Under the pieces are notes generated by a model. It was not told the origin of the DNA, made no database searches, and worked only from the letters and a program-made list of their open reading frames with translations. Below, in pieces: positions 7,518-15,290 of a stretch of DNA of 64,000 nucleotides. Origin of the DNA: CAWHYG01 sp963833505 (GTDB lineage Bacteria > Eisenbacteria > RBG-16-71-46 > CAIMUX01); assembly GCA_963833505.1 (NCBI GenBank), contig CAWHYG010000007.1, positions 1,860,001 through 1,924,000 on the forward strand, written 5' to 3'. The position numbers and the translations under genes were made by a program. Each line of letters begins with the position of its first letter. Positions within the stretch are counted from its first letter, which is position 1.

Positions 7518-9698
7518 TCATCGAAGAGCAGAATGCCCTTCGGGGCTCGCGTCGATCAGCTCGAGATGGGCCCGGCGACCCGCCACGGACGAGAGATCCC
7601 AGGCGATCGGGATGAAATTGTCGCCGCCCGGTCCCGTGGCCCGGGCGACCTCGCGGCCGTCCACGACCAGACGGGCCGCGATTCTCGCGGAGTCCCGGGT
7701 TCCGCCGATGAAGAAGTTGGCCAGGTCTCCCCGGATCAGGAAATCCGGAGACCGCATCGTCCCCACGGCGGCATCGCTGCCGTCCAGGTAGGTGTTGACC
7801 AGACCGCGTCCATAGACGACGGGCAGCTCCTGAGCGCCGAATCCGCCCCGGGCCGGGCCCGGCCCGAACGCGGCGCCGTTCGTCACCCAGCCCGGGCCGT
7901 AGCTCGTCCCTTCGAAGTTGTACTCGAGAAGAACGTGAGGTCCGCTGTTCCAGGAGATGAGGGCCAGGATCGCGCCCGCGCCCAGCGACGCGCCGGTCCA
8001 GATCAGGAGGCGCCGGCGCGAAACGCGCGCGCCCGGCTTGTCCAGTCCGCGGCGCACCGCGGCGGCGCAGAGAGGCGCGAGCCAGACCAGCCCGAGACCG
8101 AAGAGCCCGGAGAGCCACCATCCCACCGGCACGCGCAGCGCCCGCGCGATCAGGTAGAAGCTCTTCGGGCGGAAGCCGACGTAGGCCACCGGCGTGTAAT
8201 AGCGCCAGTCGAACGCGATCCTCGTGAGGTAGTCGTCGTTGGGAAGGTCCAATCGGACGCGGTGATGGAATTCGCTCGTGGGAACCCAGGTCGCGGTGAA
8301 GGCGATCCAGAACGATCCGAGCACAAGCAGCCACCCGATCCACCGTAGGACCGCCCGGCGCGGCGGCGAAGCCAGGAACGGCGCCGCCGAGAGGGCCAGG
8401 AGCGGAACCGCCGGGACCAGAAAGCGCGGTCCCCAGGCCCAGCCTCCGTTCCAGGCGTACCAGCGGCAGTAAACGGCCAGAAGGGACAGAAGCGTTCCGA
8501 ATCCCAGGATCGTCATCCGCGGAGAGCGGCGCCAGGAGGCTCGAGCCAGAACCAGCGCGAGAAGCGCGACGGGAAAGCAGGTCAAGAGGCCGCGGCCGGG
8601 GCTGAAGAGAAGGCCGTTCAATCCGGTCGCGATCGGCGTGTCCCACCGGTTCAGCTCGGCTTCGTAGCCGGTCCGGGCGGCGTGTCCGAACCGCGCCAGG
8701 TTGAACCAGGCGATCAGGGCCAGCATCAAACCGATCCCCGCGGCGAAGAGCGCGCCGTCAGCCACCCGGTCGCGGACCTCCGTGCGCCGGCCGCCATCTT
8801 CTCGATCGCCGCCGGCTCGCAGCAGGATCCAGAGCATGACGGCGCCGCCGACGGGAAGAACCGCGAGATGCGCGATCCGCGCGCAGACGGACAGACCAAG
8901 CGACAGGCCGGCGGCGAAGGCGAGACCGCGCGCCGGAATTCGGCGCGAGGGATCGGGCACCGGCTCAGGCAGAACAGAATCGAACGCCGATCCCGCCAGA
9001 TCCGGACCTGGCGCCGGCCCCGCCAGAACCGCGCCGGGCCGGCGACCTCCGCCGAGAGCGGCATACTCCTCCGCCGCCAGCGCGAACCCGACGATCCCGA
9101 GAGCGCCGAGCGGCTCGGCGAAGTAGTCCTTTGCGTAGGGCCAGAGGGGCGACGCCAGGGCGGCGATTCCGGCCACGCCCAGTGCGACTCCAGGCGGGTG
9201 CCCGATCCGCCGGGCCAGCCGATAGAGAAGCGCCGCCAGGAGAGCGGTGACAAACCCGTTCACCAGGCTGAAGGCGAAGAAATCCCAGGTCGAGATCGGA
9301 TCGTCGGTGCGGTACCAGAACACCGTCGGACCGGCGAACACATCCGTAGACCAGCTCGGCGCGACCTTGCACAGCAACCGCCCGATGAGCGCCGCCGGCA
9401 CCGACACGAACGAGAGGCCCGGACCGTACTTCCCGTAGAAACGGCCGTCCCGCCCCGGAAAGACGAATCCCGCGGGCAGGTCCTCCGGATCGGCGGCGAA
9501 GCCGTGACCGGTCGCGATGCTCTCCGCCACGCGGCCCATGACGACGCCGTCCGGCGTATAGACGTGGCCGCCGGTCCCGAGCGCGTAGAACAACGCCAGA
9601 AAAACGAAGATCCGGAATTCCGGGCTCCCGGTCACCTTTCGAATCGCGCTCGGACCCTTCGCCTCGTCCCGGAAGTCCGGCGCTCCCGGCGCCTCCAT
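7518..9698 (-). CDS. GT39-like polytopic glycosyltransferase with C-terminal carbohydrate-binding-like domain; C-terminus probably frameshifted
   Basis: A 726-residue membrane protein starting at ATG 9698, which overlaps the upstream gene's stop (TAATG). After the first helix comes a luminal loop with YTPDGVVMGRVAESI and FYGKYGPGLSF, as in dolichyl-phosphate-mannose-type and ArnT-like glycosyltransferases. About ten further helices follow, then a soluble C-terminal beta domain from about residue 560 (VLLEYNFEGTSYGPGW). Normally such a domain ends in a strand like ILLFDDFRIYRR. Here that sequence lies in the +1 frame (stop at 7496), while the current frame ends early with EGHSALR. Donor and acceptor sugars are unknown. 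Confidence 0.75.
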   Translation of the reverse strand: MEAPGAPDFRDEAKGPSAIRKVTGSPEFRIFVFLALFYALGTGGHVYTPDGVVMGRVAESIATGHGFAADPEDLPAGFVFPGRDGRFYGKYGPGLSFVSVPAALIGRLLCKVAPSWSTDVFAGPTVFWYRTDDPISTWDFFAFSLVNGFVTALLAALLYRLARRIGHPPGVALGVAGIAALASPLWPYAKDYFAEPLGALGIVGFALAAEEYAALGGGRRPGAVLAGPAPGPDLAGSAFDSVLPEPVPDPSRRIPARGLAFAAGLSLGLSVCARIAHLAVLPVGGAVMLWILLRAGGDREDGGRRTEVRDRVADGALFAAGIGLMLALIAWFNLARFGHAARTGYEAELNRWDTPIATGLNGLLFSPGRGLLTCFPVALLALVLARASWRRSPRMTILGFGTLLSLLAVYCRWYAWNGGWAWGPRFLVPAVPLLALSAAPFLASPPRRAVLRWIGWLLVLGSFWIAFTATWVPTSEFHHRVRLDLPNDDYLTRIAFDWRYYTPVAYVGFRPKSFYLIARALRVPVGWWLSGLFGLGLVWLAPLCAAAVRRGLDKPGARVSRRRLLIWTGASLGAGAILALISWNSGPHVLLEYNFEGTSYGPGWVTNGAAFGPGPARGGFGAQELPVVYGRGLVNTYLDGSDAAVGTMRSPDFLIRGDLANFFIGGTRDSARIAARLVVDGREVARATGPGGDNFIPIAWDLSSVAGRRAHLELIDASPEGHSALR

Positions 9699-11386
9699 TA
9701 CTCGGTCAACCCCTTCAGATCGAAGATGAGGATCTGCGAGGGACGAAGCCAGTCCGGCCCTCCGGCACGGGCGAAACCCTGGCGCAGACTGGATTCCGGC
9801 GCTTCCCACAGGAAGGCGGCATCTCCGCCCGAGGGATGCGGAATCGTGACGATCGGGCTCTCCCTGCCGCGCAGAGCGCGGCAGGTCTCGACCTGGGGCC
9901 CGATCCAGGCCTGATTGTCGAGCACGAGGTAGCGGTAGCCCTGGCGCTCATAGTTCGGAAGCTCCGACAACGATCCCGGAGCGCCGACGGCGTTGATTCC
10001 GTAGACCTGGAAGACGTAGGCCTGGGTCGCGACGCACCGCCGGATGCCCTGATCCTCGAGCCAGCGCGCCGCGTCTCCGTATCCGGATCGCTGCAACCAG
10101 ATCCTCTCTCCCAGCGGGAGTTGTAGAGCGAAGACCAGGATCGCGAGACCCGGCACGAAGCGAGGCGATCGAAGCAGGCGGGTCAGGCCCCAACCCGCCA
10201 GCAGGCACCAGGCCGGAAGCGCGGCCGACAGGCAGCGCGGGAAGATGCACGGCGTACCGAGAAAGAGAATCACGGGCAGGGCCGCGAGGAGAGACACGGC
10301 CGCGAGCCCCGCGCGCCGCGATGCCGCTTGCCGGACAAGCGTCTCGGAGGACGACCCACGGCGCGTGCCCCTTGTCTCGGATGTCGTACCCTGCCGGGCG
10401 GGCGTATCGACGGCGGCGGACGGCGCCGTCGCCCGACTTCTCCGGATCGAGAAGAACAGGGCGGCCGCGAGGCCCAGGAGCAACACCGGACCTCCGAAGA
10501 CCCAAAGGAAGTAGGGGAGTCGGAGCGGGTCACGGATCCCGATCCCCATCGCTTCGAACTTGCCGAAGTTGTGGGCGAGGTCTTCCAGGTAGGTTCTGGG
10601 GCGGACCGCGCCGGCGAGAAGCGACCCGAGCACGGCTCGGCGATAGATAAAGTCGGCCAGAAAAACGAGAAAAGCCGCGGGAAGAAGAAAGCCCACGATT
10701 CCGACCAGCACTTCCACAGCGCGCCGTAATGCCGATCGAGCCTCCCTCGTCAACCACGCCCACTCGACGCCCGCGAAGAGCAGGACCAGCAGAACCCCCC
10801 ACCGGTAGTTCGCCAGAAACGCCAGACCCGCGATCGCTCCCGCGGCCAGGGATCGGGTCAGGGCCCGGCTCCGTCCGGCCTGCGTCGTCACCGCGAGCAG
10901 CACGAAGAAGGTGGAATCGGCTTCCGGCAGCGCCATCCGGCCGTAAAGGACGGACCACGGGAGCGCGGCCAGGAGCGCTGCGGCCACGATGCCTTCCTCT
11001 TCACCCCAGATCCGGCGCCCGAAGTCGAACACCAGGAGCACCGCGGCCGCGCCGAAGAGAGCCGCAACGACCGCGCCCGTCCACGGGTGGTCCCCGAGGA
11101 GATCCTGCGCGAGCGCGATCAGCGCCGAGTGAAGCGGTTTGGCATGCATGAGGGGGATGCCGGCCAGCGGAACGTGCCGGCCCATCAGGTTCCGGGTCCA
11201 GCCGGCGCGGAGAAACCGCGCCTCGAGCAGGTGGACCGCCTCGTCGTAGTTGGTGATCCCTTGCCGGGGCAGGCCGGCCAGACGCAAGGCCGCCGCCGCC
11301 AGGGACAGACCCAACGCAAACAGGGTCGCAGCCTTGGTGGGCTGGACCTCCTCGCGGACCGGCGTCTTGGACTGAGGCGCAGGCAT
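9698..11386 (-). CDS. GT39-family membrane glycosyltransferase
   Basis: A 562-residue protein with about eleven hydrophobic helices. The first periplasmic loop carries GITNYDEAVHLLEA, whose Asp-Glu pair matches the catalytic DE motif of GT39/GT83 transferases, and PLHSALIALAQ, as seen in PMT_2 proteins. The family transfers sugars from lipid-linked donors on the outer face of the membrane. The stop overlaps the start of the second, longer glycosyltransferase, so the two are co-translated. A Thr/Arg-rich low-complexity loop (GTTSETRGTRRGSSSE) sits near residue 330. Confidence 0.85.
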   Translation of the reverse strand: MPAPQSKTPVREEVQPTKAATLFALGLSLAAAALRLAGLPRQGITNYDEAVHLLEARFLRAGWTRNLMGRHVPLAGIPLMHAKPLHSALIALAQDLLGDHPWTGAVVAALFGAAAVLLVFDFGRRIWGEEEGIVAAALLAALPWSVLYGRMALPEADSTFFVLLAVTTQAGRSRALTRSLAAGAIAGLAFLANYRWGVLLVLLFAGVEWAWLTREARSALRRAVEVLVGIVGFLLPAAFLVFLADFIYRRAVLGSLLAGAVRPRTYLEDLAHNFGKFEAMGIGIRDPLRLPYFLWVFGGPVLLLGLAAALFFSIRRSRATAPSAAVDTPARQGTTSETRGTRRGSSSETLVRQAASRRAGLAAVSLLAALPVILFLGTPCIFPRCLSAALPAWCLLAGWGLTRLLRSPRFVPGLAILVFALQLPLGERIWLQRSGYGDAARWLEDQGIRRCVATQAYVFQVYGINAVGAPGSLSELPNYERQGYRYLVLDNQAWIGPQVETCRALRGRESPIVTIPHPSGGDAAFLWEAPESSLRQGFARAGGPDWLRPSQILIFDLKGLTE

Positions 11387-11791
11387 GGTTCACTCGGCCC
11401 GCACGGGTGGCGGGCTACGCGTGGCACCGTACCACATGGAGAAATTCCTGGCGACGGCCGGAACCGGGCGGCCCCGCTCGAGAGAAACGCCATGACCACG
11501 GCAGCGCATGGAGAAAGTTCCATGCGATGACCGGAACCGTCCCCGCGCACCGATCGATCGATCGGCCCCGCTTCCGCGCCGGTGCCCCTCTTCTCTCCGG
11601 GCAGCGTCGAAACAGTCCCGGTCCGCGTCGCCGCGGCCCGAGCGCTTCGCCGCGATGATCGTCGCCTCTGCAAACGGCCTCGATGGATCGGCAATTCGTG
11701 ATGGAGTCTACCGGCGCGAGAGACGATCCATTATACTGGCCGGGTCTAACCAGGTCGCTTCCCGAGGATGAGGGGAAGGAGGAGTGAGAGC
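11387..11791. other. Gene-less divergent intergenic region with an imperfect 32-bp direct repeat
   Basis: This region of about 400 bases lies between divergent genes. It holds two copies of a 32-33-base direct repeat (11435-11466 and 11507-11539), both starting CATGGAGAAA and ending CCGGAACCG, 72 bases apart. A TATACT box at 11732-11737 is a plausible -10 for the downstream alanine dehydrogenase gene, but the -35 is poor. No coding potential was supported. Confidence 0.5.
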
Positions 11792-12895
11792 ATGGATATC
11801 GGGATACCGCGCGAGGTCATTCGCCACGAGCACCGGGTTGGCCTCACGCCGCAAGGCGTTCGCGGCCTGGTCGCGCATGGCCACCGCGTCTTCATCGAAA
11901 CGGGCGCCGGAGACGGGAGCCGGCACGGGGACAAGGACTATCGCGACGCGGGCGCGGAGATCGTCTACCGAAAGGAAGAGATCATCCATCGGGCCGAGAT
12001 CATGCTGGCGGTCGGCGCTCCCTCGCTGGAAGAAGTGGCGCTGTGCCGGCCGGGCCAGATCATCTTCGGATTCCTTCACCTCGCCGTAGCGCCGCGGGAA
12101 GTCGTTCGGCGGATGCTCGAGCGCAAGGTCACCGCCGTCGGCTTCGAGATCATCGAGGAGCCGCTCGGGCACCTGCCCGTGCTCCACGCCATCGGCGAGC
12201 TGGCCGGCCAGCTGGTCGTGCACACCGCGGCCCATCTGCTCGAGAACGAGAGCGGAGGCCGGGGAATCCTCCTCGGATCCGTTCCCGGGGTGCCGCCCGC
12301 CACCATCCTCGTTCTGGGCGCGGGGACGGTCGGAAGCCACGCGGCCCGGACGGCGCTCAACGTCGGAGCCGAGGTCGTGGTGCTCGACAACGACATGAGC
12401 AGGCTGCGGCAGGTCGCCCGCGATCTGTGTGGCCGGCCGGTGACCCTGATCGCGGATCGCGAGAACGTGGCCCGTTATGCCCGCATCGCCGACGTCGTCA
12501 TCGGGGCGGTTCTGGTCCCGGGAGGTCCGGCGCCCTTCGTGGTGACCAAGGAGATGGTCTCCGCGATGAAGCCGGGGAGCGTCATCATCGATGTTTCCAT
12601 CGACCAGGGAGGCTGCGTCGAGACGAGCCGGCCGACCACCCTGGGCGATCCGACCTTCGTGACCCACGGGGTGGTTCACTACTGCGTGCCGAACCTGACG
12701 GCCAACATCGCCCGCACGGCCTCGCGCGTCCTCAGCCATGCGCATCTCCCCTATGTCCTCGAGGTGGCGTCCTCGGGGATGGAAGGCGCGCTCAAGCGCT
12801 CGGAGGCCCTGACCCGGGGCGTCTATCTGCACCAGGGAAAGGTCATGAAACCGGTTCTGGCCGGGCTGCTCGGATCGGCGGACGTCGGAAGCTGA
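11792..12895 (+). CDS. ald: Alanine dehydrogenase-like NAD-dependent enzyme
   Basis: A 367-residue protein, normal length for Ald. It has MDIGIPRE and HRVGLTP at the N-terminus, FLHLAVAP around residue 97 (the His used by AlaDH), the Rossmann motif VLGAGTVGSHAAR near 175, and IDVSIDQGGCVETSRPTT near 270, which carries the catalytic Asp. The usual KVKEP segment with the substrate-binding lysine is replaced by MLAVGAP, placing it in a divergent Ald-like subgroup. Expected role: reversible oxidation of L-alanine to pyruvate and ammonia, but substrate identity is less certain. AAGGAGG at 11776-11782 fixes the start. The CoA-transferase gene follows after 50 bases. Confidence 0.8.
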   Translation: MDIGIPREVIRHEHRVGLTPQGVRGLVAHGHRVFIETGAGDGSRHGDKDYRDAGAEIVYRKEEIIHRAEIMLAVGAPSLEEVALCRPGQIIFGFLHLAVAPREVVRRMLERKVTAVGFEIIEEPLGHLPVLHAIGELAGQLVVHTAAHLLENESGGRGILLGSVPGVPPATILVLGAGTVGSHAARTALNVGAEVVVLDNDMSRLRQVARDLCGRPVTLIADRENVARYARIADVVIGAVLVPGGPAPFVVTKEMVSAMKPGSVIIDVSIDQGGCVETSRPTTLGDPTFVTHGVVHYCVPNLTANIARTASRVLSHAHLPYVLEVASSGMEGALKRSEALTRGVYLHQGKVMKPVLAGLLGSADVGS

Positions 12896-12945
12896 GGACG
12901 GGTCGTTTGGATACGGAAGGGATGTCACGGTGGTAGGGAGGTAGG

Positions 12946-14244
12946 ATGACGTGGCTTGACGACTACAAAGGCAAGTTGACGACCGCGGAAGATGCGGTCC
13001 GGCTTGTCCAGAGCGGGCATCGGGTGTATTACGGCGGCAACGCCGCCATTCCCATCCCGCTGGTCACGGCCTTGGCGGCGCGCCGCGACGAGCTCCGGGA
13101 TGTCCAGCTCAATCACGTGCTGCTTCTAGGCCGGGACCCGTTCGGCAACTCCGACATGGAAGGGCACTTCCGCCACAACAGCCTCTTCGTCGGTCCGGCG
13201 GACCGTCCCTCCGTCAACGAAGGACGGGCGGACTACGTGCCCGTCTTCCTGTATCAGATCCCCCGCCTTTTCCGGGACCGGATCATTCCCCTAGACGTGG
13301 CCATCATCCAGGTTTCGCCGCCCGACGAGCACGGATTCATGAGTCTCGGGGCGGAGACCCTGGCGACCAAGGCGGCGGCGGACTGCGCCCGCATCGTGAT
13401 CGCGCAGGTGAATGAGCGGATGCCCCGGGTGCTCGGGGATTCCTTCGTCCACGTGTCCCAGGTGTCCCGCCTCGTCGAACACACGATGGACCTTCCCGAG
13501 CTGCAGCCCAAACCGGCCGAGGACGTGGAGAAGCAGATCGCCGCCCACATCGCCGGCTTGATCGAGGACGGCGCCACCCTCCAGCTCGGCATCGGCGGCA
13601 TCCCGGACGCGGTGCTGAAGAAGCTCGAAGGCAAACGGGATCTCGGGATCCACACCGAGATGGTCTCGGACGGCGTCATGGAGGCGATCGAAAAGGGGAT
13701 CATCACCGGGCGTCAGAAGACCATCCACCGGGCCAAGGTGGTCCTGACCTTCGCCCTCGGAACCAAACGCCTCTACGAGTACCTGAACAACAATCCCCTT
13801 TTCGAGGCCCACCCGTCCGATTACACCAACGACCCCTTCGTCGTGGCCCAGCACGACAACATGGTGGCGATCAATTCGGCCATCGAGATCGATCTGACCG
13901 GCCAGGTGTGCTCCGACTCGATCGGGCCCTACATCTTTTCCGGATTCGGCGGCCAGGTGGACTTCATCCGCGGCGCGGCCCAGTCGAAGGGTGGCAAGCC
14001 GATCATCGCCCTCTCGTCGACGGCCAAGAACGGGACCTTGTCGCGCATCGTGCCGTTCCTCAAGCAGGGCGCGGGCGTGGTTACGAGCCGGGGCGACGTC
14101 CACTACGTCGTGACCGAGTTCGGCGTGGCGCATCTCTTCGGCCGCAACCTGCGCGAGCGCGCCGAAGCCCTGATCCGGATCGCGCATCCGGACTTCCGCG
14201 GCGAGCTGGAAAGGGCGGCCAAGGACCGGAAACTGCTGCCCTGA
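12946..14244 (+). CDS. Acetyl-CoA hydrolase/4-hydroxybutyrate CoA-transferase family protein
   Basis: A 432-residue enzyme of the AcetylCoA_hydro family. It shows the N-terminal domain motif GHRVYYGGNAAIP, QVSPPDEHGFMSLG near residue 130, QLGIGGIPDAVL near 222, and the catalytic glutamate in HTEMVSDGV near 243. The CoA-binding loop SGFGGQVDFIRGA follows near 330. It transfers CoA between acyl-CoA and a free acid such as acetate or butyrate, or hydrolyses it. The exact substrate cannot be told. GGGAGGTAGG precedes the ATG by a few bases. Proximity to the ald-like gene suggests an amino-acid fermentation or pyruvate/acyl-CoA overflow role (inference). Confidence 0.9.
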   Translation: MTWLDDYKGKLTTAEDAVRLVQSGHRVYYGGNAAIPIPLVTALAARRDELRDVQLNHVLLLGRDPFGNSDMEGHFRHNSLFVGPADRPSVNEGRADYVPVFLYQIPRLFRDRIIPLDVAIIQVSPPDEHGFMSLGAETLATKAAADCARIVIAQVNERMPRVLGDSFVHVSQVSRLVEHTMDLPELQPKPAEDVEKQIAAHIAGLIEDGATLQLGIGGIPDAVLKKLEGKRDLGIHTEMVSDGVMEAIEKGIITGRQKTIHRAKVVLTFALGTKRLYEYLNNNPLFEAHPSDYTNDPFVVAQHDNMVAINSAIEIDLTGQVCSDSIGPYIFSGFGGQVDFIRGAAQSKGGKPIIALSSTAKNGTLSRIVPFLKQGAGVVTSRGDVHYVVTEFGVAHLFGRNLRERAEALIRIAHPDFRGELERAAKDRKLLP

Positions 14245-14305
14245 CCTGTCGGATTACGCCGGCCCGGCGCCGCGAGCGTCCGGACAGGCCGCGGCTGAGA
14301 CGATG

Positions 14306-14336
14306 CTCGGGGTTCGATCGCGGATCGAACCCCGAG
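14306..14336 (+). terminator. Perfect 14-bp hairpin terminator
   Basis: CTCGGGGTTCGATC pairs perfectly with GATCGAACCCCGAG around a GCG loop, followed by TCTTCATT. It lies 61 bases after the CoA-transferase stop and before the converging Cys-rich gene, so it could terminate both strands. The U-tract is weak. Confidence 0.6.
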
Positions 14337-14465
14337 TCTTCATTCCTGGAACGACGGCAGGAAGCCCACGTTACATGACGTTTTCTCCGACGGTCCGTGG
14401 GGGCGCCGCCCTTTCCCTGCGGACCTGTCAGAACGACCTTGCCGGTTCCGAGTGTCGCATGGAAC

Positions 14466-14969
14466 CTAGTAGCGGCTCTTGATCCTCCCCCACGAGTCGT
14501 TCTGGCGCTCCGGTTCGGGAGCCGCCGCCGGCCCGCAGATGCCGGGAACACACACCGTCCCCTCGCCCTGATAGCTTCCCTGCTGAACGAGGCACTCGAT
14601 CCAGTAGAGCATCGTGCAGGTTCCGTCAGGGAGACAGCAGGCGGAGAGACTCGGACAGCCGGTAGGAACGCAGAGAGCCCCGAAAGGCTGAGGGATTCCA
14701 CCGAGCTTTTCGCACTGATCAGGAGAAAGGAATTGGCATTCCCCACCGGGGAAGCAGCAGGCATACGTGTACGGTCATGGGTTCGGAGAGCAGATGGTGT
14801 TGTCGCCGAGCCAATCCCCTCCCACCTGATTGCATTGATCCCGACTCAGCTCAAAGCACTGGTAGGATGGAGGGATACAGCAAGCGCCCATGACGCCGTA
14901 CGCCGGCGCCCCGGTGATCGAGAGAATGACGATTCCCGCAAGCAGGGTTCCAGCAGCGAATCGAGGCAT
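14466..14969 (-). CDS. Secreted Cys-rich triple-repeat protein with in-frame TGA and WGxIKxxY C-terminus
   Basis: ATG at 14969 follows GGAGGTG with good spacing. A signal peptide (MPRFAAGTLLAGIVILS, cleaved near AYG) precedes three repeats of about 40 residues with the pattern ACCxPxxxCxxLxxxxC...GG...C. The frame is interrupted by TGA at 14775-14777, after 64 codons, then continues cleanly for 102 codons to TAG at 14466. The TGA aligns with a conserved Cys: CSPNP-TGA-P in repeat 1 against CVPTGCP in repeat 2. The protein ends after a Pro/Glu linker in SWGRIKSRY. It is read here as one gene; it may be a nonsense mutation, a sequence error or recoding. Function is unknown; such repeats are common in exported proteins of planctomycete-like bacteria. 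Confidence 0.65.
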
Positions 14970-15290
14970 GAGGCACCTCCACGGGATTCGACCAATGATC
15001 CGTGCTCCGGACGTCAAACGCAACCTGGCGGAGCCCGCTCCAACCCCGAATCTCCCGGAAAACGAGCCCGCCGCTTCTGACGAGCTGAAGTATACTCCTC
15101 CGGCCGTTGGATCAACAAACGATGTTCTCGCGGCGCGCGCCCGGGGCGGTTGGCTCCCTCATCCGCAAGCGATCTCCCCCCACTCACCGAACCGCCGCGC
15201 CGCTCATTCAGGCGCCCGGCCAACGAGTTACGATGCGAGCCCGGCGCGGACTGATCACCGCTGTTGGGGCGAAAGTGCTACCATGGTCGG
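14970..15290. other. Divergent intergenic region
   Basis: About 320 bases lie between the Cys-rich gene (minus) and the DUF885 gene (plus). Apart from the ribosome site of the former (GGAGGTG near 14974) and the palindromic -10 element near 15090, I see no gene or repeat. Confidence 0.4.
15089..15118 (-). promoter_or_regulatory. Candidate sigma70-type promoter for the Cys-rich protein gene
   Basis: On the minus strand TTGTTG (15118-15113) and TATACT (15094-15089) are separated by 18 bases, about 120 bases upstream of the start at 14969. AGTATACT is a palindrome, so the same -10 could also be read on the plus strand toward the DUF885 gene. Confidence 0.4.

Noticed and set aside
7234..7791. 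Ser/Gly-repeat protein on the plus strand
   Set aside because: It arises from the GGTTCG tandem repeat and the antisense of the glycosyltransferase end.
14081..14764. 227-codon minus-strand frame over the CoA-transferase end and the Cys-rich gene
   Set aside because: It is a shadow: the Cys-repeat frame and the CoA-transferase frame explain the same DNA far better.
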